64,000 bases of DNA from Enterococcus_I eurekensis (GCF_042654605.1 NZ_JBHSGT010000025.1:21893-85892), one strand, 5' to 3'. Positions 34,036-44,151 are shown, counted from the stretch's first letter. The notes: generated by a model from the letters alone, not told the origin. A program made the numbers and translations.

Positions 34036-35052
34036 ATTAGTGATCGAAAAAATGAACATGATACTGAGCAGCTAACTCCGTGGCAAAAGGAACATTTACT
34101 TTATTTAGAGGAAGAAAAACAAAGACAAAAGTTAGAGATGGCAAGTAGCAAAGAAGAAAGTAATGATGAGGAATTAACTGAGCAAGAAGCTCTTGAAAAT
34201 CAAGAAGATGCTAGCGAAGTTGCAGAATCATTGGTTGATAGAGAAGAATCAGCTCCTAAAAGTGAGAATAAATTGCTTTCTTTTTCAAAAAAACTCCCCA
34301 ACTTACAAGCTTATCGAGATAAAAAGTTACGCAAGCGATTGATCCTGCTTGTATCACTTTTTTTAATCCCTCTAGTAGGCTCACTTTATTACATTTCACC
34401 ACTAAGTAATCTTTCAGCAGTTCAAGTAAAGGCACAACAGAAAGTCACGCAAGAAACGATTTTAGAAACGGCTAATTTTGAGATTGGTGAACGACTTTGG
34501 CCACAATTTTTTAATCGCGAAGCAGTCGCAAATAAAGTCACGACTGAAAATCCGTGGATTAAGAAAACGACGATTACTTTGCAAGACTGGAATAAATTTG
34601 CGATTCAAGTGAAGGAATATGAAGAAGTGGCATACTTAGTAAAAGGGAATCAATATTTGCCGATTTTAGAAAATGGGAAAATTATTCAAGAGCCTATAAA
34701 AAAAATTGACAATCGACATGTTATCTTAGAATCTTTTTCGAAAGAGGCACAGATTTTAGCAACTTTAAAAGAATATGAAAAGTTACCAGCTGAAATCCAA
34801 GACAGTATTTCACAAATTAAATTAACACCCTCGAAAAAGAATGACGAGCTCATTACGCTCTTTATGAATGATGGGAATCAGGTTTTTGTTAATATTTCTG
34901 ATTTTTCAAAGCAAATGAAATACTATCTCCAAGTTGCAAAGGAGATGAAAGGCAAAGGCGTAATCGACATGGAAGTTGGTATTTACTCGTATCCGTACGC
35001 TGAAAAAGATGAAGAAACAACTGAAAGTAGCCAAAGTGAAGAAAGTTTTTAA
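34036..35052 (+). CDS. divIB: Cell division protein DivIB/FtsQ, apparent ATT start
   Basis: 338 residues if begun at ATT 34036. Acidic/basic cytoplasmic region (about 1-105), membrane helix (LILLVSLFLIPLVGSLYYIS), POTRA-like domain and a variable acidic tail. The coding frame is open upstream of the first ATG (34138) as far as a TAA at 34018, and reads LTPWQKEHLLYLEEEK, typical of DivIB cytoplasmic segments. A strong AGGAGG at 34022 lies 8 nt before ATT; no ATG, GTG or TTG occurs in frame there, and no ribosome site precedes 34138. Confidence 0.88.
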   Translation: MSDRKNEHDTEQLTPWQKEHLLYLEEEKQRQKLEMASSKEESNDEELTEQEALENQEDASEVAESLVDREESAPKSENKLLSFSKKLPNLQAYRDKKLRKRLILLVSLFLIPLVGSLYYISPLSNLSAVQVKAQQKVTQETILETANFEIGERLWPQFFNREAVANKVTTENPWIKKTTITLQDWNKFAIQVKEYEEVAYLVKGNQYLPILENGKIIQEPIKKIDNRHVILESFSKEAQILATLKEYEKLPAEIQDSISQIKLTPSKKNDELITLFMNDGNQVFVNISDFSKQMKYYLQVAKEMKGKGVIDMEVGIYSYPYAEKDEETTESSQSEESF

Positions 35053-35200
35053 CTTTTTAACGATATTTTTGAGGAACGACTTCCTTAATTCAATAGAAAT
35101 ATGGTAAAATTAATAACAGTGAACAAAAGAATGATCGTATGAAAATATAACCACAACTTGTTCGATAGATAAGTAAAAGAAGTAGGAGGGAATCCCATCC

Positions 35201-36520
35201 ATGGCAAAAACAGGAATGTACGTTGGCCTTGATATCGGTACAACGTCTGTTAAAGTAATCGTAGCAGAGTATGTCGATAGCCAAATGAATATTATTGGTG
35301 TTGGAAATGCTAAATCAGAAGGAATTAATCGTGGAATTGTCGTTGATATTGATAAAACAGTTCAAGCAATTCAAAGAGCAGTAGGACAAGCAGAAGAAAA
35401 AGCAGGCATCAAAATTCGTCAAGTGAGTGTTGGTGTACCAGCGAATCTTTTAGAAGTTGAAAATTGCCAAGGAATGATCGCTGTTAGCGGTGATTCTAAA
35501 GAAATTACAAATGAGGATGTTAAGAATGTTGCTTCAGCAGCACTTGTACGTTCTGTACCACCAGAAAGACAAATCATTGCGATTCAACCGCAAGAATTTA
35601 CAGTCGACGGCTTTGAAGGAATCAGAGATCCTCGGGGCATGATTGGTGTACGTCTTGAAATGTTCGGTTTATTATTTACTGGACCAAAAACAATTATTCA
35701 TAATATTCGTCGTTGTGTTGAAAAAGCTGGATTGGCGATTAGTGAAATGGTGATTACACCACTAGCATTAACGGAAACAATCTTATCTGATGGCGAAAAA
35801 GATTTTGGAACAATTGTGATTGAAATTGGTGGTGGGCAAACGACAACTTCTGTCATGCATGATAATCAACTGAAATTTACTCATGTGAACCAAGAAGGTG
35901 GCGAGTTTGTCACAAAAGATATTTCAACGGTTTTAAATACGTCGTTTAACAATGCAGAAGCATTAAAAATCAATTATGGTGACGCTTATCCAGAGCGTAC
36001 GTCTGCGAGTGAAGAATTCCCAGTCGATGTTATTGGTAAATCAGAACCAGTTAAAATTGATGAACGCTATTTATCAGAAATTATTGAAGCTCGTATGGAA
36101 CAAATCTTTAATAAATCAAAAGAAGTTTTAGATGAAATTGATGCGCTTGATTTACCAGGTGGCGTTGTGCTAACTGGTGGAGCGGCAAGTATGCCAGGTA
36201 TTGTTGATTTAGCACAAGAAATCTTTGGCGTTAATGTAAAATTATACGTACCGAATCATATGGGCTTACGTAACCCAGTCTTTACAAATGTGATTAGTAT
36301 TGTTGATTACTCAGCAAATTTAAACGAGGTTTATCAATTAGCGAAATTTGCTGTAACCGGTGAACAAACGCATGTTGAACCAGTCGCAACCTATCAAGAA
36401 CCATCATATGAAACAAATTATGAAGCAGCAGATGAATCAGAAACTTCAGTAGAAGAAACAAATAATGCAAGTGTTGTTGATAAAGTAAAAGGCTTCTTTT
36501 CAAGTATTTTTGATAATTAA
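35201..36520 (+). CDS. ftsA: Cell division protein FtsA
   Basis: Actin-like ATPase that tethers FtsZ to the membrane. 439 residues. GLDIGTTSVKVIVAE phosphate-1, EIGGGQTTTSVM phosphate-2, GGVVLTGGAASMPGI adenosine motif; C-terminal amphipathic helix VDKVKGFFSSIFDN is the membrane anchor. A 148-nt gap before it contains GGTAAAAT, perhaps a promoter for ftsAZ. Confidence 0.96.
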   Translation: MAKTGMYVGLDIGTTSVKVIVAEYVDSQMNIIGVGNAKSEGINRGIVVDIDKTVQAIQRAVGQAEEKAGIKIRQVSVGVPANLLEVENCQGMIAVSGDSKEITNEDVKNVASAALVRSVPPERQIIAIQPQEFTVDGFEGIRDPRGMIGVRLEMFGLLFTGPKTIIHNIRRCVEKAGLAISEMVITPLALTETILSDGEKDFGTIVIEIGGGQTTTSVMHDNQLKFTHVNQEGGEFVTKDISTVLNTSFNNAEALKINYGDAYPERTSASEEFPVDVIGKSEPVKIDERYLSEIIEARMEQIFNKSKEVLDEIDALDLPGGVVLTGGAASMPGIVDLAQEIFGVNVKLYVPNHMGLRNPVFTNVISIVDYSANLNEVYQLAKFAVTGEQTHVEPVATYQEPSYETNYEAADESETSVEETNNASVVDKVKGFFSSIFDN

Positions 36521-36540
36521 TTTTAGGAGGAACTTAAACG

Positions 36541-37785
36541 ATGGAATTTTCAATTGATAATAATGTCCACGAAGGTGCAGTAATTAAAGTTATCGGTGTC
36601 GGTGGTGGTGGCGGAAATGCTGTTAACCGTATGATCGAAGAAAACGTTAAAGGTGTAGAGTTTATCGCTGTTAACACAGACGTTCAAGCATTAAAAAATT
36701 CAAAAGCAGAAGTAGTTATTCAATTAGGCCCTAAATATACACGTGGTCTAGGTGCAGGTTCACAACCAGAAGTTGGTCAAAAAGCGGCTGAAGAAAGTGA
36801 ACAATTAATCCGTGAAGCATTAGAAGGCGCTGATTTAGTCTTCATTACTGCTGGAATGGGTGGCGGAACTGGTACAGGCGCGGCTCCAATCGTTGCTGGA
36901 ATTGCAAAAGATTTAGGCGCATTAACAGTCGGTGTTGTCACACGTCCGTTTACCTTTGAGGGTCCAAAACGTGGACGTTTCGCGGCAGAAGGTATTGCAA
37001 AATTAAAAGAAAATGTTGATACATTATTAATCATTTCAAATAACCGTCTATTAGAAATCGTAGACAAGAAAACACCAATGCTAGAAGCATTCCGTGAAGC
37101 GGATAACGTATTACGTCAAGGTGTTCAAGGTATTTCTGATTTAATTACTGCTCCAGGTTACGTAAACTTGGACTTTGCTGATGTGAAGACAGTGATGGAA
37201 AATCAAGGGACAGCCTTAATGGGTATTGGTGTTGCCAGCGGTGAAGAACGTGTCATCGAAGCAACGAAAAAAGCGATTTCTTCACCGTTATTAGAAACAT
37301 CAATCGAAGGTGCAGAACAAGTCTTATTAAACATCACTGGTGGCTTAGATATGACATTGTTTGAAGCACAAGACGCTTCTGATATCGTAGCAAACGCTGC
37401 AAGTGGGGATGTGAATATTATCTTAGGTACTTCAATTAATGAAGACTTAGGCGATGAAATTCGCGTAACAGTCATTGCGACAGGAATTGACCCGTCAAAA
37501 AAAAAGGACGTTAGAGGCAGTCGTCCAGCGAGAACGTCACAACAAGTGAATGCTCCCGTTCAACGTCCTGTCTTAGACCTTGACCAAGCACAACCTGTAC
37601 ATGAAGCAGAAGATAATACTTTTGGTAATTGGGATATCCGCAGAGATCAAAACGTGCGCCCTAAAATTGAGGAAACTCAATTTGATACGATTGAAAAAAA
37701 AGATTTCGAAACATTTAATCGTGAAGAAGTGAAGCCAAATGACGACGAATTAAACACACCACCATTCTTTCGTCGTAAAAGATAA
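36541..37785 (+). CDS. ftsZ: Cell division protein FtsZ
   Basis: Tubulin-like GTPase forming the Z ring. 414 residues. GVGGGGGNAVNRM at the N terminus and the tubulin signature GGGTGTGAAP, T7 loop with NLDFADVKTVM, variable linker (about 320-395) and the C-terminal conserved peptide DDELNTPPFFRRKR that binds FtsA and SepF. Confidence 0.98.
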   Translation: MEFSIDNNVHEGAVIKVIGVGGGGGNAVNRMIEENVKGVEFIAVNTDVQALKNSKAEVVIQLGPKYTRGLGAGSQPEVGQKAAEESEQLIREALEGADLVFITAGMGGGTGTGAAPIVAGIAKDLGALTVGVVTRPFTFEGPKRGRFAAEGIAKLKENVDTLLIISNNRLLEIVDKKTPMLEAFREADNVLRQGVQGISDLITAPGYVNLDFADVKTVMENQGTALMGIGVASGEERVIEATKKAISSPLLETSIEGAEQVLLNITGGLDMTLFEAQDASDIVANAASGDVNIILGTSINEDLGDEIRVTVIATGIDPSKKKDVRGSRPARTSQQVNAPVQRPVLDLDQAQPVHEAEDNTFGNWDIRRDQNVRPKIEETQFDTIEKKDFETFNREEVKPNDDELNTPPFFRRKR

Positions 37786-37799
37786 GGAGGCCAGAGCAC

Positions 37800-38477
37800 A
37801 TGATTTCTGATAACTTGCAGAAAGTAAGGCAAGAGATACAGAATTCCTGTGCTCTTGTTTCTCGTAATAGCGACGAAGTGACTTTAGTCGGTGTTACGAA
37901 AAGCGTTGATAGTAGTAAAATGAAGGAATTGTACGACTTAGGCTTAAGCGTTTTTGCTGAAAACCGAGTAGATGTTCTTCTCCGAAAACAAGCAGAGTTG
38001 ATTGATTATCCAAAGATTGAATGGCACTTTATTGGCCATCTCCAACGCCGAAAAGTCAAAGATGTCATTAATCGAATTGACTATTTTCATGCCTTGGAAA
38101 GCTTAAAGCTCGCTGCTGAAATTCAAAAACGAGCAAATCACATTATTCGCTGTTTTGTTGAAGTTAACGTTTCAGGAGAAGTAAGTAAACAAGGTTTGCG
38201 CCCAGAGGAAGTGCGTTCTTTTATTAAAGAACTAGCAAACTATGATAAAATAGAAGTTGTTGGTTTAATGATGATGGCTCCTTATGACTCAACAAAAGAA
38301 GAACAAAGGGCCTATTTTACACAATTAAAAAAATTACAAGAAGAAATACACGCTCAAAACGATTCCAATGAACCTTGTACGCAGTTGAGTATGGGGATGT
38401 CAAATGATTACCAAGTGGCAATCGAAGTGGGAGCGACTTATGTTCGAGTAGGCAGCGCACTATTTGAGGAAGAGTGA
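37800..38477 (+). CDS. ylmE: YggS/YlmE-family PLP-binding protein
   Basis: 225-residue single-domain TIM barrel that binds pyridoxal phosphate (Lys in LVGVTKSVDSSKM) and maintains PLP and amino-acid balance; no enzymatic activity is known. HFIGHLQRRKVK and GLMMMAPYDS are typical. Lies 14 nt after ftsZ, leading the ylm group. Confidence 0.92.
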   Translation: MISDNLQKVRQEIQNSCALVSRNSDEVTLVGVTKSVDSSKMKELYDLGLSVFAENRVDVLLRKQAELIDYPKIEWHFIGHLQRRKVKDVINRIDYFHALESLKLAAEIQKRANHIIRCFVEVNVSGEVSKQGLRPEEVRSFIKELANYDKIEVVGLMMMAPYDSTKEEQRAYFTQLKKLQEEIHAQNDSNEPCTQLSMGMSNDYQVAIEVGATYVRVGSALFEEE

Positions 38478-38493
38478 AGGAGGAAGATATGAT

Positions 38494-39132
38494 ATGTCTC
38501 TAAAAGATCTGATTGGTAACATGGGTAGTTTTTTTGGTCTAGAACATAATGAAGAACTCCATGAGGTTGGACAACAAACACAACATAAACAGCCGGATAC
38601 ACGGAGCTTTCAAAAAGTTCCGCCATCACCGAAAAAACAAAATATGGTGACGAATCCGGCTCAAGGACAAAGGGTCCCAAACAGAGAGCCACAAAGAACG
38701 ACAAGAGTGGATCCTGCCCAACAACAACGACCACAACAGCAGCGTCCAACGCCTACGCGAAAACAACAAGCAGTCGAAAAAAAGGTGGTTGCAATGCCTG
38801 CTGAAAGAAAAGCAACACGTACACGTGATGCTGCAAATAACTCAGCGAGTACAATCATGGTCTTAGAACCTCGTGTTTATTCAGAAGCAATGAAAATTGC
38901 GAAACATGTGATGGGTGGCAAGTCGGTATTAGTTAATTTTCATTTGATGGAAGAACATCAAGCCAGACGCGTTGTTGATTTCCTAACAGGAACGGTCTAT
39001 GCAGAGGATGGCGATATTAAGCGCGTTTCCGATGAAATGTTTTTATGTACACCAAAAACAGTTGAAATCGAAGGAGCGGCAAAATCACTTGTCCAAAATG
39101 AAATGTTTGATCTTAGCGAAATGTCGCTATAA
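38494..39132 (+). CDS. sepF: Cell division protein SepF
   Basis: 212 residues: N-terminal membrane-binding amphipathic segment (MSLKDLIGNMGSFFGL), Gln/Pro/Arg-rich linker (about 25-115) and C-terminal SepF/DUF552 domain (about 125-205, with VLVNFHLMEEHQARRVVDFL and GTVYA) that bundles FtsZ. ATG 38494 follows AAGGAGG. The linker is rich in QQRPQQQRP-type repeats. Confidence 0.94.
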   Translation: MSLKDLIGNMGSFFGLEHNEELHEVGQQTQHKQPDTRSFQKVPPSPKKQNMVTNPAQGQRVPNREPQRTTRVDPAQQQRPQQQRPTPTRKQQAVEKKVVAMPAERKATRTRDAANNSASTIMVLEPRVYSEAMKIAKHVMGGKSVLVNFHLMEEHQARRVVDFLTGTVYAEDGDIKRVSDEMFLCTPKTVEIEGAAKSLVQNEMFDLSEMSL

Positions 39133-39150
39133 AAGGAGGAAGGAACGCAT

Positions 39151-39429
39151 TTGTTCGTGTTTTGGTTAATTCAACTTATTAGTAAAGCAATCTATTTATA
39201 TACGGTATTGCTTGTTATTTATGCATTATTATCTTGGTTTCCAGGAGGATATCAATCAAGTTTTGGTCGCTTTTTAGCTAAAATTTGTGAACCTTATTTA
39301 GGTTTGTTTGATCATTTAAATTTATCTTTTGGGCCAGTTAGTTTCAATATTGCGTTTGCCATTATCGTGTTGCAATTAGCATCGCAGGCATTAATTTTAA
39401 TCTTAAATAGAATTGTTTTTATGTTCTAG
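39151..39429 (+). CDS. ylmG: YggT/YlmG-family membrane protein
   Basis: 92-residue protein with two long hydrophobic helices separated by LSWFPGGYQSSFGRFLAKICEPYLGLF, the YggT signature. TTG start after AAGGAGG. A cluster member between sepF and ylmH; linked to division and membrane organisation in other bacteria. Confidence 0.9.
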   Translation: MFVFWLIQLISKAIYLYTVLLVIYALLSWFPGGYQSSFGRFLAKICEPYLGLFDHLNLSFGPVSFNIAFAIIVLQLASQALILILNRIVFMF

Positions 39430-39457
39430 AATGTGGAAAAAAAGGGGGGGAACTTCG

Positions 39458-40240
39458 ATGGATACCAATATATATCAACATTTTCGTCAAGATGAACATC
39501 CATTTATTGATTTAGTCGGCGATTGGTTAGAGCAGGTTTCTTTTCAGTATGCCCCTTATTTGACCGAATTTTTAGATCCAAGACAAGCTTATATTTTAGA
39601 AACCTTGGTTCGACAAGAAACGGACTTAAAATTTAAATTTTTTGGGGGATATGGAGCGGCTGAACGTGTCCGCTGCATGATTTATCCAGAATATTATGAA
39701 CCGCAGCAAGAGGAGTTTGAAATCGTCTTATTTGAAATCAATTATCCTAAAAAATTTGCCACGCTTAGTCATGGTAAAATTTTAGGGACTTTAATTGGCT
39801 CAGGTATGAAACGAGAAATGTTTGGGGATATTATTTCTGACGGGGAAAATTGGCAAGTTTTTGTAGCAAAAGAAGTCGCTTCTTATCTACATATGCAAGT
39901 CAATAAAATCGGAAATGTCTCTGTTCGTTTGGATATGAAAAATTACACAGAAATAATCACACCAAAAGATGGCTGGGCACAAGAACAAACAACCGTATCA
40001 TCTTTACGCTTAGATACGGTCATTTCAACCGTCTTTAATATTTCTCGCCAACGTTCAAAGCAATTAATTGAATCAGGAAAGATTAAGATTAACTGGGTTG
40101 AGACACAAAGGCCAGATTTTATGTTAGACTTACTAGACATTGTTTCCATCCGCGGCTTTGGTCGCATACAACTTCAAGGAATTGAAGGGAAAACAAAGAA
40201 AGAAAAAATTCGTTTAACATTAGGTGTCTTGCGAAAATAA
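39458..40240 (+). CDS. ylmH: YlmH-family RNA-binding protein (S4 domain)
   Basis: 260 residues. N-terminal region with FLDPRQAYILETL, C-terminal S4 domain (about 180-245, SSLRLDTVISTVFNISRQRSKQLIESGKIKIN). Homologues bind ribosomes and have been linked to rescue of stalled 50S subunits. ATG 39458 follows GGGGGG; the frame is open into ylmG. Confidence 0.92.
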   Translation: MDTNIYQHFRQDEHPFIDLVGDWLEQVSFQYAPYLTEFLDPRQAYILETLVRQETDLKFKFFGGYGAAERVRCMIYPEYYEPQQEEFEIVLFEINYPKKFATLSHGKILGTLIGSGMKREMFGDIISDGENWQVFVAKEVASYLHMQVNKIGNVSVRLDMKNYTEIITPKDGWAQEQTTVSSLRLDTVISTVFNISRQRSKQLIESGKIKINWVETQRPDFMLDLLDIVSIRGFGRIQLQGIEGKTKKEKIRLTLGVLRK

Positions 40241-40258
40241 ATTAAGAGGTGAAAAAAT

Positions 40259-40963
40259 ATGGCTTTAACTCCATTAGATATTCAAAATAAAAGTTTCCAA
40301 ACAAAAATGCGTGGGTACGAAAAAGATGAGGTTGATGATTTCTTAGACTTAATCGTTCGAGACTACGAAGATGCCGTTCAAAAGAACCGCGAATTAGAAA
40401 AAGCTTTAAAACATGCAGAAGAAAAACTTGAGTATTTCAATGAATTGAAAGATGCATTAAACCAATCGATTATTGTAGCTCAAGACACAGCGGACAAAGT
40501 GAAAACAAGTGCGAGCAAAGAGTCTGAAGTTATCGTGACATCTGCTCAAAACAAAGCCAATGAAATGGTAGCCAAAGCTGAAAAACGTGCCGATTCATTA
40601 ACTCGTGCTGCAGAAGAAAAAGCCAAAGAAATTTTAACTGAAGCGACAGAAAATGCTCGTCAATTAGCAGTAGAAACGAATGACTTGAAGAAAAAGACAC
40701 GTGTTTTCCACAACAGCTTATCATTAATGTTAGAAACACAATTAAACCAAGTGAAATCACCAGAGTGGGAAGAAATTTTAGCACCATTTTCAAGTTATGT
40801 TCAAGATAGTCATCAAGTGATTCGTGAAGTTTTAGCGAAAGAGCTTGACAATGAAAATGAATCTGAAGTAAACTCTAGTCAAGTAACTGATAATGAAACA
40901 GATTATACGGTTTTAGAAGCCAATGAAAAAGTCGTTCATGTATCTGATAACGAAAATAACTAA
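40259..40963 (+). CDS. divIVA: Cell division initiation protein DivIVA
   Basis: 234 residues. N-terminal lipid-binding domain ALTPLDIQNKSFQTKMRGYEKDEVDDFLDLI, then long coiled coils (about 35-165) and an acidic tail. Binds negatively curved membrane at poles and septa. Last gene of the dcw cluster. Confidence 0.96.
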   Translation: MALTPLDIQNKSFQTKMRGYEKDEVDDFLDLIVRDYEDAVQKNRELEKALKHAEEKLEYFNELKDALNQSIIVAQDTADKVKTSASKESEVIVTSAQNKANEMVAKAEKRADSLTRAAEEKAKEILTEATENARQLAVETNDLKKKTRVFHNSLSLMLETQLNQVKSPEWEEILAPFSSYVQDSHQVIREVLAKELDNENESEVNSSQVTDNETDYTVLEANEKVVHVSDNENN

Positions 40964-40984
40964 TAACTTAAAATAGAACAGAAA

Positions 40985-41195
40985 AATGGTTTGTATTTTT
41001 TTAGCGAGTTGACGATAGTGAGAGGTCAATAAACCCTGCATCCCATTAGATCCTCTATTTTGTTTGATTTTGAAAGCTAGTAGAAATCAACGATTAATCT
41101 CGTTAACGATTCTAAAGGAAAATGAAATATCATTTTCGAACTTTGGGTGGTACCGCGATACGTTCGTCCCTTTTTGTGGGATGAGCGTTTTTTTG
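40985..41195 (+). promoter_or_regulatory. T-box leader of ileS
   Basis: The T-box AACTTTGGGTGGTACCGCG is present at 41139-41157, directly before an intrinsic terminator (stem 41160-41170 / 41178-41187, seven Ts). Upstream is about 150 nt of potential stem I with paired AGAGG/CCTCT. Uncharged tRNA-Ile should stabilise the antiterminator. An ATC at 41050-41052 is a specifier candidate, but I did not resolve stem I fully. Confidence 0.92.
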
Positions 41196-41224
41196 TGCTT
41201 AAAATGAAAGGAAGAGATAAACAA

Positions 41225-44020
41225 GTGAAGATGAAAGAAACGTTACATTTAGGTAAAACAGCTTTTCCAATGCGTGGTAATTTGCCAAATCGTGAAATCG
41301 AATGGCAAAAAGATTGGGAAGAAAAAGATATTTATGGTTTACGTCAAAAATTAAATGAAGGCAAACCAACCTTTGTCTTACACGATGGCCCGCCATTTGC
41401 GAATGGAAATATCCACTTAGGCCACTCGTTAAACAAAATCAGTAAAGATATTATTGTTCGTTCGAAATCGATGTCTGGTTTTCGTGCGCCGTACGTTCCT
41501 GGCTGGGATACCCATGGTTTACCAATTGAACAAGTTTTAGCGAATAAAGGCATTAAGAGAAAAGAAATGACATTGGCAGAATACCGTCAAAAATGTTATG
41601 ACTATGCCTTAACTCAAGTTGATAAACAACGAGAAGACTTCAAACGCTTAGGTGTTTCAGGTGAATGGGATAACCCATATATCACACTAACGCCAGACTA
41701 CGAAGCAGCAGAAATTCGTGTGTTCGGTAAAATGGCTGAAAAAGGCTATATTTATAAAGGCTTAAAACCAATTTACTGGTCACCATCAAGTGAATCTTCA
41801 CTTGCTGAAGCTGAAATTGAATATAAAGACGTTAAATCTGCTTCAATTTACGTGGCTTTTCAAGTAGCAGATGGCAAAGGACTGTTAGATAATGATACTG
41901 CTTTCGTTATCTGGACCACAACACCTTGGACGTTACCAGCCAACCTTGGAATTTCAGTAAACCCAGACTATACATACGTTCAAATTTTAGCTGATGGCCG
42001 TAAATTTGTAGTAGCGAAAGATTTGTTAGAAACGGTAACTAACGCAATTGGTTGGGAAAATGTTGAAGTATTGAAAGAATTCTCTGGTGACCAACTAGAA
42101 ATGATGACAGCTCAACATCCGTTTTACGATCGTACTTCGTTATTAATGTTAGGGGATCACGTTACCTTAGAAGCCGGAACAGGTTTAGTTCACACTGCAC
42201 CTGGACATGGTGAAGATGACTACATTGTGAGTCGTCGTTATGGTTTAGAGGTTATTTCTCCAGTTAACGGTCAAGGTGTCTTCACCGAAGAAGCACCGTT
42301 ATTTGAAGGGGTATTTTATGATAAAGCCAATCCAATGATTACAGAACTATTAACTGAAAAGAATGCCTTATTAAAATTAGACTTCTTTACACATAGTTAT
42401 CCGCATGACTGGCGAACAAAAAAACCAGTAATTTTCCGTGCAACACCACAATGGTTTGCATCAATCGATAAATTCCGTCAAAACTTATTAGACGAAGTTG
42501 AAAAAGTGGATTGGTTATTGCCGTGGGGGAAAACACGTCTTTACAATATGGTCCGTGATCGTGGCGATTGGGTAATTTCACGTCAACGTGCATGGGGTGT
42601 GCCATTACCAATTTTCTACGGTGAAAATGGTGAGCCGATTATCACACCAGAAACAATTGAACACGTAGCAAAATTGTTTGAAGAACATGGTTCAAATATC
42701 TGGTTTATGAAAGAAGCAAAAGAATTATTACCAGAAGGTTTCACTCATCCAGCATCGCCAAATGGTGAATTTACAAAAGAAACAGATATCATGGACGTTT
42801 GGTTTGACTCTGGTTCATCACATGAAGCTGTGTTGCGTCAAAGAGAAGATTTAACTTTCCCAGCAGATATGTACTTAGAAGGATCTGACCAATACCGTGG
42901 TTGGTTTAACTCAAGTCTGACAACAAGTGTAGCCATTAATGGCGTTGCACCTTATAAATCTGTCTTATCACAAGGGTTTGTCCTTGATGGTGAAGGTCGT
43001 AAGATGAGTAAATCATTAGGCAACACGATTTTACCAGACAAAGTGATTAAACAAATGGGTGCTGATATTTTACGTCTATGGGTAAGTAGTGTAGATTATG
43101 AAGCTGATGTGCGTGTGTCAATGGATATCTTAAACCAAGTATCAGAAGTTTACCGTAAAATCCGTAACACGATGCGTTTCTTAATCGCCAATACAGAAGA
43201 CTTCAATCCAGAAACCGACCGTGTAGCGTATGAGGATTTACGTTCGGTAGATAAATACATGGTCGTACGTTTAAACCAAACAATTAAAGAAATCCGTGAA
43301 GAAGGCTATGAAAAATATAACTTCTTACAAATTTATCGTACGGTGATGAACTTCTTAACGATTGATTTATCATCATTTTATTTAGATTTTGCGAAAGATG
43401 TTGTTTATATTGAAGCAAAAGATGATCATCAACGTCGTTCAATGCAAACTGTTTTCTATGATGTCGCGAAAGAATTAACGAAACTATTAACACCGATTAT
43501 TCCGCATACAGCAGAAGAAATTTGGTCATTCTTAAAAGAAGAAGAAGCTTATGTACAATTAGCAGAATTCCCTGAGTACCAAGAATTCCCAAATCAAGCG
43601 GAGTTATTAGATACATGGTCAGCATTTATGGACTTTAGAGACAATGTCTTAAAAGCCTTAGAAGAAGCCCGTAACGAGAAATTAATTGGTAAGTCATTAG
43701 AAGCGAAAATGACGATCTATCCAACTGAACCTATTGCAAGCTTGCTAACAGCAGTTAATGCGAATTTATCACAATTACTAATCGTTTCTCCTGATTTCTT
43801 TGAAGTTAAGGCAGTTGGTACAGAAGTTCCAGAAGCTGCGATGAAATTTAATGACGTGGCTATTTTAGTAGAAAAAGCCGATGGTGCCGTTTGTGACCGT
43901 TGCCGCCAAGTCAAAAATGATGTTGGAAGCGATGAACAATTACCAACACTTTGCGGCCATTGTGCAACAATTGTAACAAGCGAATTCCCTGAAGCGGTTG
44001 CTGAAGGATTTGAAGTATAA
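41225..44020 (+). CDS. ileS: Isoleucyl-tRNA synthetase
   Basis: 931 residues. HIGH-type motif in PPFANGNIHLGHS, KMSKS in EGRKMSKSLGN, editing domain with WTTTPWTLPAN, anticodon domain and a C-terminal zinc finger with CDRC and CGHC. GTG at 41225 (MKMKETLHLGKTAFPM) is chosen; the frame is open back into the T-box terminator. Class Ia. Confidence 0.97.
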   Translation: MKMKETLHLGKTAFPMRGNLPNREIEWQKDWEEKDIYGLRQKLNEGKPTFVLHDGPPFANGNIHLGHSLNKISKDIIVRSKSMSGFRAPYVPGWDTHGLPIEQVLANKGIKRKEMTLAEYRQKCYDYALTQVDKQREDFKRLGVSGEWDNPYITLTPDYEAAEIRVFGKMAEKGYIYKGLKPIYWSPSSESSLAEAEIEYKDVKSASIYVAFQVADGKGLLDNDTAFVIWTTTPWTLPANLGISVNPDYTYVQILADGRKFVVAKDLLETVTNAIGWENVEVLKEFSGDQLEMMTAQHPFYDRTSLLMLGDHVTLEAGTGLVHTAPGHGEDDYIVSRRYGLEVISPVNGQGVFTEEAPLFEGVFYDKANPMITELLTEKNALLKLDFFTHSYPHDWRTKKPVIFRATPQWFASIDKFRQNLLDEVEKVDWLLPWGKTRLYNMVRDRGDWVISRQRAWGVPLPIFYGENGEPIITPETIEHVAKLFEEHGSNIWFMKEAKELLPEGFTHPASPNGEFTKETDIMDVWFDSGSSHEAVLRQREDLTFPADMYLEGSDQYRGWFNSSLTTSVAINGVAPYKSVLSQGFVLDGEGRKMSKSLGNTILPDKVIKQMGADILRLWVSSVDYEADVRVSMDILNQVSEVYRKIRNTMRFLIANTEDFNPETDRVAYEDLRSVDKYMVVRLNQTIKEIREEGYEKYNFLQIYRTVMNFLTIDLSSFYLDFAKDVVYIEAKDDHQRRSMQTVFYDVAKELTKLLTPIIPHTAEEIWSFLKEEEAYVQLAEFPEYQEFPNQAELLDTWSAFMDFRDNVLKALEEARNEKLIGKSLEAKMTIYPTEPIASLLTAVNANLSQLLIVSPDFFEVKAVGTEVPEAAMKFNDVAILVEKADGAVCDRCRQVKNDVGSDEQLPTLCGHCATIVTSEFPEAVAEGFEV

Positions 44021-44028
44021 GAATAATC

Positions 44029-44064
44029 AAAATCGTCTAGAGAAATACTTCTAGGCGATTTTTT
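44029..44064 (+). terminator. Terminator after ileS
   Basis: AAAATCGTCTAGA pairs with TTCTAGGCGATTTTTT, short loop and T tail. Confidence 0.88.
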
Positions 44065-44104
44065 GGTTGTAGGTCAATAGCTAGGTTCTAAATTTTTATA
44101 TTAA

Positions 44105-44138
44105 AAGCCCCCTGTGAGTGATATTCCCAGGGGGTTAA
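44105..44138 (-). terminator. Terminator after zwf
   Basis: CCCCCTG / CAGGGGG stem with a 13-nt loop, followed on the reverse strand by CTTTTAAT; 14 nt beyond the zwf stop. Confidence 0.85.
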
Positions 44139-44151
44139 ATGGTTTCAAATA

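Noticed and set aside
34138..34140. ATG as start of divIB
   Set aside because: No ribosome site precedes it, and the 34 codons upstream are in frame and coding-like, with AGGAGG placed before ATT 34036.
36777..37067. Reverse-strand frames within ftsZ
   Set aside because: Antisense shadows of a highly conserved gene, with no start signals.
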